From positions 28,646,501 through 28,710,500 of the forward strand of contig AP031353.1 of assembly GCA_037833965.1 (NCBI GenBank): DNA of 64,000 bases. Reading direction: 5' to 3'. Made by a program: the position numbers and the translations under genes. Under the pieces are notes generated by a model. It was not told where the DNA came from, did no database searches, and was given only the letters and a program-made list of their open reading frames with translations. The DNA comes from Marchantia polymorpha subsp. ruderalis. Lineage: Eukaryota > Streptophyta > Marchantiopsida > Marchantiales > Marchantiaceae. Below are positions 35,453-48,204 of the stretch, piece by piece (position 1 is the first letter of the stretch; each line of letters begins with the position of its first letter).

Positions 35453-38184
35453 TCATTGACCATTAGCTTCCTCAAAATCAGAGATAGAGGGCACAAATGT
35501 AACACAAAATGCTTCTTTATCCTTCAGGAGCAAGGACGACCCATCTGGATTCCACTTAAGATCAGATGCAACAAACTGTGGCAGAGGAATATTCACACAG
35601 CAAGCACCGGCTGGAGTCCAAAGAAAGAGACTTGAAGTTCCAGTACAAAGAGCAATACGAGTATGGACAGGATCCCATACGGCAGTCCGTATTGGATCCT
35701 TGTGGAGAAGAACAGCTGAAAGTTCCAAGCGTGCAACATCCCAAATCCAAAGGGCATTTGCCATGTTGTCATTCCGAGTCAGAAGGAACCGACTATCTGG
35801 ACTCCATGAAAGTATACCTGAAAGTCAAAATTTGTAACCTTGTTAGCATCGATCTATACTCCCAATGTGTATCTGGAACTTTCACTACAAATATGAGCCA
35901 CATATTTTGTTCATAAAATTACTACTTGCAACAAATTATGTTTAGCCTAAATAAACCTTATAACCAGATGAATCACGATACGTATTTGCATAAATATATA
36001 TAGATAGATTTAGGCAGTCGATACGCCAAAACACTTCAATAAGTGAGCCCAACAGAGATCACAATCAGAGATGCCGCAAAAGTGTTCTTGCAAATAGCAT
36101 GAATAAACATGTGCTTCACACAGTCGTTAGGACATGACAAGGAAAAAATATTTCGAAGATTCCCAGTATTACGAACCAATGCCTTGCTTGGGATTAGGTT
36201 TGTCGAGAGGCGGCTTGACAGATATCATTGTAACTGGAAACTCAAGAACATCATAGCGGATTCTCGTAGGGCCCTCATGTCTATCATCTTCTCTGTAGCC
36301 TCCTGCACCAAAAAAACACGAGACAGGGTCCACTTAACAACAAACATCTGCCTCCAGTGCTCTTAACTCTAAAGAGAAAATAACAGACTGACATCAGATA
36401 AAATGCAAATCAGGAATCAATATTTTGGTTTCATATTTCACATTTGATTTGACTCGCGTATTTCAAATTTGCATCTAAAATTCTTTACACCTTCGAAGAC
36501 TTTTCTATTTCAATTGGGCAAAATGGTAATCCATACCATGATCTCCTTTGAAACCCATCCGATCATGTGAACTCTTTCCATTTATGTTCAACTTCGAGAT
36601 GTCCATGTGAAGAGATTCCTCAATTTCCTGCACAATATCCAACGATGAAGATACTAAGATTAGACTTCAGACCAGGAAACACTTACATGTTATGATATGT
36701 GTATTATACTTTAAAAAATAAACCAGCTGAAATAAGGGGCTGCTGATATGATCAAGTACCTTAAAGACAACAGCGTTGTATGGGCCTTTCACGACAATCG
36801 GGTGTGTGAATTCTGCAACAGGTTTCCATGTTAGGTGGTTCAATGCTCGTACTGCTTGATCGTAGCTACCCACCCCTAAAAATTGTCCGCATGGTGACCA
36901 TGCCACCGTCTTTATTCCAAGAGCATTTTCGTAGGCTGAATATTTAAACAGGCAACGTCCATCTGGAGAATAGATGAGAACCTGTGGACTGACGTGCGAG
37001 AGTATGAGCAAGAAGTATCACTGAGGTGGGCTGATAAAACATAATCGACCACCCAGCTAAGGAGAAACATGAAGAAGACATTAATGAATATAGTCGAAGC
37101 ATTCATCTTAGGCACTGTGGCTTAGCTAGAGAAAGTGGGTAAATAGACCTTGTATTCAAGAGGTGAATCCCAGACGGCAATGGTACTGTCCTTCGGAGAC
37201 CACTCCAAATCCCAGAAATCTGTTGTCTCCGTCTCGAAAACGCCCATCGCTTCCCACCCATTGCATGAAAGCAAATTGATGTAATCCTTGCAATCTTTGC
37301 GAGTGCCGATTGCCACAAACTTCCCATCCTGAGTAAACGAGACAGCTCGCGAAGCATGTTTGGGCCATTGTAGGTGCACGCAAGCCTTGCTCACCAACGA
37401 CCAGACAGTTACACGGAGCAGAAACTCCGAAGTTGTGAGTATGTGACGACTGTCAGGACTCCATCTGGCATGAGTCATGCCCGCAGCTCCTTCGTCAATT
37501 TTGCAAGTCCATTCAGGCTGTGTGACTGACCACGCCTGCACAATAGACTTTTTGTACAGAGCACAAAGAACGTATTCGGAATCGGGTGCCCATTCGACAT
37601 GACTAATTTTGTCAAGGCAAGAATACAGCTGAACAACCTGCATTGCACATGAAAGAGGGTTAAAAGCTCCCCCAGGTGACCTCATACATTCAAGCATGAT
37701 CCGGAAGACGACTGCAACATCCAACGTCATACAACGAGAGACTTGATGTAATCTGAAAAACCATCATTTGCTGCAGACAATCAATATGCTTTTAAAATGC
37801 ACATGATCGCTTCTCCAGTAGATTCGCGAATAGTGATATGGCATATTTCTTCTCCGTGGTTCACAGGACCTCACAAGCCTATAATACTCAACATTGGCCA
37901 ACATACTCGACTGCTGTGATGTACACAATGCGAAAGTTCCTAAAATGCATATGTTTTAAAAAACTGTGAGGCAAATAGACGAACGCATAAGCATCGAATC
38001 GATCGAACTAAAAAACTGACAGAGGTCGGGCAACAGCAGGTGGGTATGAAAGAGAAGGTGCCAGAACCTTCAGAGAGGTCACATCGCGGATGACCAGGCG
38101 GTAATCCACGGCAACAGCAATGAACCTCGAATCCGGTGAGAAGTAACAAGGGCCACTATGCTTGTAAGTATCACTGAATTCCAT
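35453..38184 (-). CDS. WRAP73/WDR8 WD40-repeat protein (469 aa)
   Basis: Six exons in transcript order: 38184-38068, 37637-37149, 36981-36760, 36627-36537, 36302-36177, 35817-35453. All junctions are GT-AG and the phases agree, giving 469 residues against about 460 in animal WRAP73. The start [11 protein letters not shown] matches the family N-terminus. Diagnostic blocks include [97 protein letters not shown] and [17 protein letters not shown]73/WDR8 partners with SSX2IP/Msd1 at microtubule-organising sites. In plants an MSD1-WDR8 complex is reported at cortical gamma-tubulin nucleation sites, where it recruits katanin. A family-variable linker (exon 4, [12 protein letters not shown]) separates the WD40 halves. 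The gene appears intact. Confidence 0.93.
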
Positions 38185-41100
38185 GCCCCCGACTGGATTC
38201 AGCTGGAGATGATTCCAGAGAAACCTAATCTCCAACTTTTCTCCAAAATGATGCAGCTAACAGCCAAGAACGCTCTTCGATCGCCGGCCGACGCCATCAA
38301 CGGCAGTTTTCACCAATGCTCATCCTCCTTCGCGTCCGGCGTTTTCAAAAAGCTCCTCCTCCGGATCATCTACCTCATCGTCGGTTTTCTGCACGACCCG
38401 ATCCTCGGCACCCAAGACCCGGCTCCAAGCCGGCGACGCGGCACAATTCACGATCACTCCACTCGCTGCGCTCTGAGTCCCCACTTTCAGAGAAGAAGAA
38501 AAAAGAATTCCTCCAGCTTCAGCGCATCTACAGTGACACTGTCCAGACACTGATCCCGAACAGAATCCTTCGATCGCGATCAAGTAGCTCTCGACGCTCG
38601 ACTCGGATACGCTCGAGGTGCAGTGCGGAGGCTGCTTGATTGTCGGAAGAGTGAGTAGCTGCGGGACGAGCGAGGGAGCGAACGAAAGAGTGATGAGTGA
38701 CTGACTGTCTGACGACGAGGCGCAAGAAGAGAACGGGCGGGAAGTGATGGTCCCAGGGCCCGGGCACGAGGGGGCCTAGCGGGTACGCATTCCCTTCACT
38801 TCGCTGACTTCGTGCCATCCTCTCTCTGTCTTCCACTTCTCCGGAATCTGAACTGCTGTGCGCGGCGGCCCCACAGGACGGTCGCGCGTCGTTACCGGCA
38901 ATAGCAGGTCACAGACTCCACCCCTCAGCGACAATTTTACTACTGCAATACCGACTAGTAGTATTCGCAATCAAATTTCCCAGTCACGGGTTGTCTTATT
39001 GCTGTTCCCTTGCTCAGCTAGCTTTCTGCTCTCGCCGACGAATTCGCAGCCAACGTTTTGCATTTCACTTGGCCCCGCTGCAGAATGCCCATATCTCACA
39101 GTACAGTAATCTCTCGCAGCTTCGTAAAATCAACTCCAATAGAGAATTAGGTTCGCATGGACTTTAACAGATAATGGGAAAACATTAAACTGAACAAAAA
39201 GAAATTATTTATTCGAATAATATGATCAGTTTAATAGTGTATATGTAGTATTTCATTTGATATATCCTAATTATCAATATGAGCTTATCTACAATTATAT
39301 ACAATTTATCTTGTCATAGGGGATTTCTCGTTCCATCAACAAAGTTTAGAGTACCAAACCGAAACTCATCATGTTTGTATTACACGTAAATAGATTAATC
39401 GAGGCCATGTGGATTAGATAATTAATATGGGAAAGCTTTGTGAAGCCAAACAACGTACAAAGAACAGGGGCTAGACCCCGGTAGATGAGATATATGTCAT
39501 AGAGCATCTTCTACATCTGAACTATCAATTGCACGTAATAGGGTTCGCTATATGGTCCTCAGAAGCATTGCTACAATGAGGCGTAGCTCAATGAGCCTGT
39601 TTGTCAAACGTATTTTCCATGTCCATCAAACCTCGAGGCAGACAAATGGATATCTACGACACTTTTAGTTAGTCTAGAGTTACGCAATACATTCAATTTT
39701 CCTCTAAAGTTTAACCCGTACCTTTCAGATGACCAACGATGAGTTTTCGTGTTCCTGATTACAAATGCGTTGGTTTAATGGGCAGCTGAACGGCACCCTT
39801 TAAAGATTATTTATTGATGACATCCACTTAGGAAAGCTCCATAGTTAGCAAAAGGAAATATGAACCGATCATTAAGAAATGTTTTCTGGATTGCCTTTTG
39901 ATTTCTAAAGCGCTTGAGGGATACTTATTTATTTATTTAAGGCTATCACAAATATTTAAGCAGAAAGTTTGCAATTCATGAGTGATCGTGGTACAACTTT
40001 CAGCTCCCTTAAAAAATGCCCAGTAGGGAAAAGTTACTCTACTTTTTCTGAAGCGAAGTTTCCTGGGAGGCTTTACTGTTGTAACAAACCTCGCGAACCG
40101 GTCAGAGGGACACGAAAAACCCGTATCACCCCATTTTGCATGCAGAGATGAATGCTTGAATCTTAAAAATTCCCGTGCACTGGACCTTGTGGAATCTTCA
40201 GAATGCTTCGGTGTTCACTTATTTAATTTCATGTGCCTCACACATGTTTCTACTCTCTAATCAGCATTGAAAAAAATATTTCTTTGAGGTTTCAAGAATA
40301 GGACGACTGTCAATTCATGTGCCAACCTCGATGACGACAATAAAGTGGGATATATATATCAATTTATTTTATATACCTAAGATATTGCACACCTTGAATT
40401 TAAAAAAATAATTTCAAGATAAATATATACCTGAGCACATGCATGTGATTTCGTCTGGAGTAGCCGGTGGATTATGATCTGTAAGTAGTTACAACTTCAT
40501 CACCGTCAGTAAAGTTTTTACATATGTATATACATCACACGCTAACATTATGAAGTCATGAACGTAATCTAAGATTACACCGACGTATCTTATGTTTTAC
40601 AAAGAAGGCTTATTTGTAGACATGTAGAATAAAAAAAGCATAATATTGGCGAAAGTCGTTTTCTGGATATTATATTATATATTGATGCGTTTGCCATGCA
40701 CACGAACATAAGTATCACATTACTTCATCAATGTAGAAGTATCATGTTAATATTTGATGTTTTTATTCAAATTCTTATTCATGGCTTATGACGATTGAGA
40801 GTAAGAATCAACATGCAAATTACTAAATTATTCATAGTTTGACAACTACTTATTTATGATTCTCTACCGAGCGTGACTCTGTGATATCTTTATTAGCTCT
40901 TTTGGATTGCGAATCTTATCCAGTTGTAAATGTCTTGGATGTATAAATTTTTCTATAAATCTACCACTCTTTCTCTCTCTTATCATGTAAAGAATCATCA
41001 TCCAGTCGTATAGATTGTGACCAATTATTTTCGTGAGTATAATTATGGAGGATAGATTAATGTTTACTCCTGCTACAAGAATCACGTTATGCACCCACCA

Positions 41101-41893
41101 GGACATAAGAACCAAGTCAAACAACAGACGTCACGGTAAAACCCTCGGCCTTGGGGGCGTTAATGGTATACAAGTCCAAACATATATTATTTCCCTTTAT
41201 CACCACGTGTGTCGAGAAGAAACCGAATACTATAACTATGGGCGGGGAATACCTCATCAAGTCGAACATCGATGAATCCGAACGAGTAAGATGGGGCTAG
41301 GCCCAGATAGCATCACAACGGAATGACAACTGGTGTATCAATAATGAACATCAGGGTCAAGGCTTACTTCCCTTGCAGGCCCAGTCATAGCTTTCGCAGT
41401 TATGCTTTGGTTGAAGTTAACAATAACGGCTTGGACTGACGTGTACAATGTGACGTGGACTTTTTTCCACGTTGTACAAGTTTCAAATGTGCCAAATTGG
41501 CGCGCCGAGAAAGAGTGCCCGATACGCGTTTGAATACAGCGAGAATTGTGGACCACACTCCAAACGTGAAATTCTGCGTTCGATGTTGTCGACGATCCCG
41601 GCTCTAAGTTTATTCAATGAATTGTCTTTGAACCGTCCTTGTTAAGTAATCCGTGCAAAATTGAGAGTCTCGGATCGATGGATGTTTGGGGAAATTTCAT
41701 CGGAAGTGCTGGACTTGTTACTGCAATTTGCATCCTTGAAGTGCAAGAATGGAAAAAGCAGCTGGGAATTGAGAATAATTTCGAATCGATGCATAGTTTG
41801 AGCAAAAGAGTGATAGGGAACGCAGAATGACAGAGCTCTGAATTTACGTTTCCAGCCACAAGCTTTAAACAGCAATCTCTGTAAAGATCCATA
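38185..41893. other. WRAP73 5' flank and AT-rich intergenic DNA
   Basis: The first 700 bases or so are GC-richer and probably include the WRAP73 promoter and leader. From about 39.1 to 41.0 kb the sequence is AT-rich and empty. Small frames near 41.3-41.9 kb are featureless. No RNA gene was recognised. Confidence 0.5.
41443..41477. repeat. Small bulged hairpin
   Basis: GTACAA then CGTGGA on the left pair with TCCACG then TTGTAC on the right around a CTTTTT loop, with a 5-base bulge in the left arm. It is too short for a confident functional call. Confidence 0.5.
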
Positions 41894-44800
41894 ATGGATA
41901 AGCTCTTATCCTCTTCACTCTGTGATTCTGAAAGCTTGGACTGGACGCAATCTGAAGTTCAATATCAAAACAATATGAGCTTCGTAGGCGATTCTCAATT
42001 TCCTATGAGCGCATCCATATGTCTCGACAGTCAAGGTAAGATTGTTTTGAAGTCAATTTGAAGTTGACTGATGCTTTTAACAGTAGTTTTTACCGGACTG
42101 CTTACAGCTCAATTTTGTCAATTTCAGTTATCGAAGACAAATGTGTGAGCCAATACCCGTTGTTTCCAGCGGTCTTTCCAGACAGTATCGAAACAACAGC
42201 ATCGCTTGACATGGGACGCTGGGATTTGGCAGCTGGGGAGGCCAAGTCTCAGGCTTCCGCTGATCATCCGGAGGCCGTAATGTGTCCTCCTCCTTCCCTC
42301 GATACTCAAGGTATAGTTTCACATATGTCTTTGCACTGGCAAATGCAATGCTCGCAAGTAATCGGTTCGAATGACACTTCTGGCACTTGGACATGCAGAG
42401 TTTGAAATCAGATTTGCCAGATCAGACCATCTATCGTCTCTAGAGTGCGAGTCCATAGAGAGGTCATCCCTGGGTCGCTGGGATTTTGCTGACGGTGAGG
42501 CCATTTCGCAAGCTCTCATTCGTCCTCTACGTGAAGCAGAAACACCGCCGTGTCCTCAAGCTTCCCTCGAAACTCAAGGTAGCTACACGCATGTCTTTAA
42601 CAAAGTCTGATGTCTCCGTTGAAAGTAATGACACCTTCGAAAACCTCACATAGCCTAGATTGCTCACACCCTAAATGTGGATTTGCAGAATTCGAAAGAA
42701 GATGCGTGGAACCAGTAGGCAAGACATCTGTGAACTATCTAGATACACCAATGAATTCATCACCAAATACATCGGGCTTTTCGGATTCGGGCGATATCAA
42801 GGATAGTCCAAGGTCTCTTTCAAATTTTTTTGTGGGCGAGAACAATACCCTTCGGTCTCCCGCGGCTCTCGACGATCATGAACACAGTATGTTGCCTTTT
42901 CACCTCTCGCTTCATCAACTTGCAACAGGTCCACAACTTGTTGCCAGCTACCTGACAGAGCTAAAGTTGTAGTATATGGATTAAAAGACTAACATCACAT
43001 AGTCTGGCATGCAGACTTGGAGGTGGGATTCAACAGGCAAAGTGATCTTTTATCATTGAAATCTTTGGAGCACGCAGAACTGACTCGTGGACAGCAGAAA
43101 TCGCAGATACCTCTCGATGAATTCCATAATGACACTCGAAAACAACCCCGTCTTGTACATTCGAGGACCCATCAAGGTATGTTTGTAGCTCTTCTCAGGT
43201 TCCATTTCATTTACGTAAAATTCAGAGCTCAATTGTCTTGGCAAGTGACCTTTTGAAACCCATCAAGGTCAGCAGCAGAATAAGGTCGAGAGAACAGGAC
43301 ACTATATTGAACATAAACTTGAACTCTGCCTGCAGAAGCTCCTTCGCCATGGGTAGACAGTAAGGACTTATCGGCTGTACAACCTATTGCGTCCCTGGAC
43401 TTGGCAGAAAACAATTCTAGTAAAGTGAGTCCCTTTCTCAACCGGAGCGAGTCACACTCTCAAAGGAATGGTACGTACGTTAGTCTTGATTTTATGTACA
43501 ATTTCTTCAAGGTTTTATATGAGCTGAAGCTAATACATGCATTGCAGTTTCCCCTCAAGCTCTGCAAACGTCAGAAGATGTTCCTTTGTCGTAAAGTAGA
43601 AAGTGATATACTTATTCACAAATGTTCAATTGGCATAAATTGTGAATTGCAGATGTCGAGGATAACGCAGATATTTCAAAGGATGGTCTTGTCAACTGTA
43701 AGTCTTCCGATAGCGCTGAGCATATAGGCCACGAAACTAAGACCGGCTTCCCACTTCTACATTCCCAAGATTTAGTGACGACAACCGAATCTCAGGTGGC
43801 AGTTGGGTCTGCAGGTGAATGCGTTAGTCATGCTTCAGTTCAGTATTTAATCTTCTTCTGTTTCAGCCTGATAATGACAACGCTACTTGCTTGGGCGGGG
43901 AGTTGGCTGGAATGTTTTGATGAATTCCTCTTGACTTCAAGGTGGATAGTATTGTCGACAGTGCTTGTTGGAAAAGAGGGAATTTTGTTTGCAGAAACAA
44001 AAGGTTCGAAGCGACAACTACTCAGCTATGAAATGTTGCTTCTTTCCATCGGGATATCTGTCAATACCAAGATATGATCTTTGCCATTCTCGTCCAGCTC
44101 CATTTGAGCCTAACTTCATGGGGCTGAACACTGTTTCTGCACTTCAAACAGGTATCTCTGCGGGCTTGCTAGATGTTCCTGTATTTGACCGTACGACAGA
44201 AAAACACAGTATTGTAAATGGCCGTATAAAGAAGAGAAAAAATCAGAACCTCCCTTTATCGCGTGATGACATGAGGTCGCCGACTACTCCAACGCGCTCC
44301 GTTATTAAACTTGGCAGAATATTGGGAGGCAATACCGCTCCATGTCGCAGTCCTTTGAGACCACTTAGATTATCTTCAAGCATTGTTACTGATGAGAAAT
44401 ATGGACGAGTTACCGAAGCAAAACAGAGCTACGAACTGAAGGGTGTGAAAATTGAGGCAGAATGTCTTGAGGTATGAACTGGTAACTTCGTCTGTTTTGA
44501 TTTCAACTGAAGATCGGCCACTAGAAGATCATATGTGTTTGTCAAAAGAGTTCATTGATCTCGATTTAATACTTGCATAACCGGAGAGCAACGATGACTC
44601 AAGTTCTGTCCTTGCATGATGTGCATTTTTGCTGTTTCATTGGTCATTCTCAGTTGCATTTCAACTTGGAGTTATCGCATCGACATACAGATAGTCTTCA
44701 ACATGGTTCCTTCAACCTCTGACATACACTTATTTTATTTTGCAGAATTTGGCTCGTGCTGCAGTGCGAGAGATCTTTCCATCTGAGCAAACGTATCCCA

Positions 44801-45319
44801 CGGGGAAGGAGAACGTGGGCTGTCATAGAACACTAAAGCAACTGGATGCCGCCATGTCGGCCACGTTCAAGACAATAAAAAGAGAACTGCAATCCGACAA
44901 CGGTACGTATGTTTCTGATCAAGCTTTCCATCGATACGTACGCCTTTCCTTGGTGAAGTAGATCATCTCCAGAGTAATTAATCGTAGGTGATACTCGTTT
45001 TGCAGTTTTCTTACCTCCTGGTGAGGAGCATCCGAGTTCATCAAATCATTCTAAAACTTCCTTCCAGACCCTGAAACAGTCGCACATCCTGGACGCAGGA
45101 CCCAAGCAAATTACACTGTTGGTTACAAGCACTATCGGGAAAAGTCATTCTTCAGTAAAAACCCAATCGTCATCGCCTGTCGGGTCGAATAGTCACCATG
45201 CAAAAGCTAAAGTGCCCGAGGACCATGAGCAGACCCAAGAATGGCGTTGTCCACAGGCCAGCAAAAGGCTTCTCTACAATAAGCCAAGACAACGCTCTCT
45301 TGATGGATGGTTGAAGTGA
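41894..45319 (+). CDS. Unknown nuclear-type protein with KEN box and C-terminal PIP-like motif (about 696 aa)
   Basis: Proposed exons: 41894-42035, 42128-42310, 42399-42578, 42689-42886, 43015-43176, 43336-43470, 43653-43795, 43995-44471, 44746-44902, 45006-45319. The sum is divisible by three. The first six exons all end in phase 1 and most end on a S/T-Q-like motif (CLDSQ, SLDTQ, SLETQ). Exons 2 and 3 share GRWD(L/F)A(A/D)GEA(K/I)SQA, which indicates exon duplication. Exon 8 holds a basic stretch (GRIKKRKNQ) and S/T-P sites (RSPTTPTR, CRSPLRP). Exon 9 has a KEN box (PTGKENVG), a possible APC/C degron. The protein ends RQRSLDGWLK, which resembles a PCNA-interacting Qxx(L)xx(aromatic) box. 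These features suggest a cell-cycle or DNA-replication role, but I recognise no family. A possible small exon near 43.87 kb and the junction 43795/43995 are uncertain. Confidence 0.72.
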
Positions 45320-46866
45320 CAGCATGCAAGCTAGGTGATCTGAACATTCAACTCTTCCAGCACTGTACTGTTCTGACGTAGATCAATCAGTCAGATTGTA
45401 CGGAAGTTGCAGACTGCAAGCTCTACAAGCTAAGATGGATTTCAAGCGATGCAACGTGCAAATAGGTGGAGAAAGGTAAGGAATTTGAGCCTGCTCAAAT
45501 TCGTTGGTTTAGCGTTTGTTCTATTGATTTACACCTGTACGCCTTGAAAGAGCTAACTTGCTCTCTGTAGACTGGTTTTACCACTTGAGTCTTTACTGCC
45601 AACTTAGCACGTTGTAGTCGCCAAACTAAAACACCGAACATTCTGATTTGTCTTATATAGCTCTGCTAGCTTCCTGAAAAAGTTCAACTACAGTTGCTGA
45701 TGGGTAGTGTTGACTTGCGCGTGTGTCGTATTTCAGCCTATTCTCTCACTTCCAAAATCTACGACAAAATGAGACGAAGACAGGATGGGGATTGCAGGAG
45801 CATGGAAGTAACTACAATTTCAGGCTGCTGTCTCTAGTAATTAGCCAAAATCTGACAAGTATATATTACCACTGGGCCCGGGGTTTTATCTAGGCTGTGA
45901 TGATTTAAAGACCCATGGAGAATTTTTTTGAAGTATGGAAGCCAGCCAGTCGGTGAGTGATGACAAAGTTGAGTTCTGGCCGCAGCCGGCGTATAGAACT
46001 GATATTCAAATGAACGCACTTCACATATATCAGGTATTCCATATCACCCACTAGCACTCTACATATGTAAAATGCCCCGATTTTTTGCTGAAAAGAGAAT
46101 ATAATTTAGTAATGTAGGGTTCAGAATTTTCACACGAGTTTGTCGAACGTTTAATTACAGCTACTCCTCGTGCATAGTGTTTCTTCTTACCAGACAATAG
46201 TTTGATATCAACAATGTTCCAGCAATCACGACATTATCCTTCTACAAATTTCGATGTTGTCGTGATGGATGGATCACTGTTGGCCCTTGGGGAGCGAAGA
46301 CTTGGAGATGTCCATAAAGGTTCTCCAGCCACAACAGCTGAAGAGACGAGCTTCTGTGCCATGCCCAGGCTATGCCTGCTTTTGAAATGATCTCTACGTT
46401 ATAAGCGTGTACTGCTTTTGATTGAACATAGCAGTCTGATGTTTTCTCCAACTTCTCCGAGGAGTTCCTGTGCTGTAAATGGATGATGTGGATGTAGGAC
46501 GTATTTGACACTAGTTGCCTCGTATAGTGGACAAGATTGTTTACTGCGGTAGGAAATGAGCTGAGAAAGTACTAAATTACACTCTGAACTCGGACACATT
46601 CAGGAGACAATTTGATATTTCCACTGTGTCTCCGGAACAGTTTTCGAGAACACGCAGTAAAGTGCTTCATCTCGTTTTTCAAAATATTGTGGGCTACAAA
46701 CAGAGGTGCTCCATACAGTCACACTCCTAAGTCATTCGCATTTCCTGATCTAGCTATCTCGTAAGAGTACCCAACTCAGGCAACGCCTTCTCATGACGAT
46801 ATTTACAACTCTTCTCTAACCTGATGGTCGTCGTATGTACATCCCAACTGCGGGGCGACAGCCGAT
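45320..46866. other. Convergent 3' flanks, no gene recognised
   Basis: Lies between the plus-strand gene ending at 45319 and the minus-strand oxidoreductase ending at 46867. It probably contains both 3' untranslated regions. Short frames here have no recognisable features. Confidence 0.55.
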
Positions 46867-48204
46867 CTAAGCAGTGGACTTTCCGAAGTAGGCACTGACC
46901 GGTTTGCTAAATCTCGCGGGATCGAAAGCCTTCAGATTCACTGTGTTGGACACACCGTCTGTGATCAGCTCTGCAAGCGCAGCTCCTGTGGCTGGTGCGT
47001 TCAGGATTCCCCAGCAGCTGTGGCCCGTAGCGACGTACGCTCCTTCGACGTTGGGAAGCTTCCCAATCACAGGAAGGCTGTCCTCGGAACACGGCAAGAA
47101 GCAGGCCTGCTCTGTGACCATCTCTGCATCTCCCAAGTGCGAGGAGACAGTGGCTGCCACTCGTTGTAACATTGCAATCGACTGTTTCTTCGGGAAGATT
47201 TGATCTGCGACCGATGGAAGTGTTGTCTCTTCGGACATGCCACAGACATAAACCTCCCCCGTCGGTCTGGGGTAGATTTCGGGGTCCATGGTAACTCCCT
47301 CCTTTGTTCTGTAGGTCAAAAACAGCGCATGTGGTGTGATTGCGGCCTCCGGCTTGGGTCGTAGGACAATGCTGTGTGCCTTGAGAGGCGAGATTGTGGT
47401 GAGAGCAGAAACCAATTTGTTAGTGGCAGACCAAGGCCCCATAGATATGACGACCGAATCTGCTTCGATCAATTCGCCATCGACGAATAGCCCTTTCACG
47501 CGCGGCACTAGCCCATCCAATTCGACATTGAGCTCTTGAGCTTCCCCGATCATGAACTTGGCCCCGTACTTCTCCACAGCGACCGAGAGTACCTTCTTTG
47601 TGAAGAGCTCTGGATGGACCTGAGCTGTGGTTTTGGTGGAGCCGATGGGCTTCGCACTCTTGGCAGGGCCCGTGACCCACTCCGGAGCAGACGATCCAGC
47701 GCTAGGTCGGCCGCTGGCTCTGGCACTCTCGTCAATGGAAACGCTCAAAGTGTCGACCTTCCGGTATCCATAGCTCGCTCCGTCGAGCTCGTCGGCCAAT
47801 TGGGCGTGCAGCTGAAAGCTCGCTCTGGCCAGGTTTCCCAATGGGCCGCCATCGCACCAGTCCAGGGCCAAAAATCCTCCGGCCTTCCCTGACGCAGCGC
47901 AAGCGGCAGCCGTCTTCTCCACCACTGTCACGCGCGCACCTCTCTTGGCGAGATAATACGCCGTGCACGATCCGATGACACCGGCCCCGCAGATCACGAC
48001 GTGTTGCGGGTCGGATGTGGACGTCAATCCTTCGCTCGTTTCGGCCATAGCGCAACAATGCCCGACACTCTTTCTTCCCCTCGTCAAATTGATCGACTTC
48101 CTCGCCCCCACAAGATTCGCTCTACGAAAAGCTAACGCGTCGAGAGAAACTGGTACGAAACCGAGAGCAGTAGCGGCTGATCGATGGAGCGTAGGGATCG
48201 GCAT
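46867..48204 (-). CDS. FAD-dependent oxidoreductase, DAO family, TDA3-like (445 aa)
   Basis: A single-exon gene. Residues 1-52 are rich in Ser, Arg and Ala and short of acids, like a chloroplast or mitochondrial transit peptide. A second Met (residue 53, MAETSEG) would give a form without it. The dinucleotide-binding motif is HVVICGAGVIGSCTAYYLAK, with Gly 73, 75 and 78, followed by VTVVEK whose Glu would bind the FAD ribose. The C-terminus has ACFLPCSEDSLPVIGKLP and GAYVATGHSCWGILNAPATG, typical of D-amino-acid-oxidase-fold proteins and of the yeast Tda3 / plant 'FAD-dependent oxidoreductase family' group. The substrate is not known from sequence. The length fits the family. No neighbouring gene suggests a pathway. 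Confidence 0.9.
   Translation of the reverse strand: MPIPTLHRSAATALGFVPVSLDALAFRRANLVGARKSINLTRGRKSVGHCCAMAETSEGLTSTSDPQHVVICGAGVIGSCTAYYLAKRGARVTVVEKTAAACAASGKAGGFLALDWCDGGPLGNLARASFQLHAQLADELDGASYGYRKVDTLSVSIDESARASGRPSAGSSAPEWVTGPAKSAKPIGSTKTTAQVHPELFTKKVLSVAVEKYGAKFMIGEAQELNVELDGLVPRVKGLFVDGELIEADSVVISMGPWSATNKLVSALTTISPLKAHSIVLRPKPEAAITPHALFLTYRTKEGVTMDPEIYPRPTGEVYVCGMSEETTLPSVADQIFPKKQSIAMLQRVAATVSSHLGDAEMVTEQACFLPCSEDSLPVIGKLPNVEGAYVATGHSCWGILNAPATGAALAELITDGVSNTVNLKAFDPARFSKPVSAYFGKSTA

Noticed and set aside
35068-35466. A 132-codon plus-strand frame
   Set aside because: It ends over the WRAP73 stop on the other strand and probably covers its 3' untranslated region. No signal or domain is present.
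43548-43590. A possible 43-base exon of the KEN/PIP gene
   Set aside because: It has good borders but its length would shift the phase and create an early stop in the next exon, so it was left out of the model.
43867-43913. A second possible small exon of the KEN/PIP gene (PDNDNATCLGGELAG)
   Set aside because: The translation looks plausible, but it ends in a phase that does not fit the strong acceptor at 43995.
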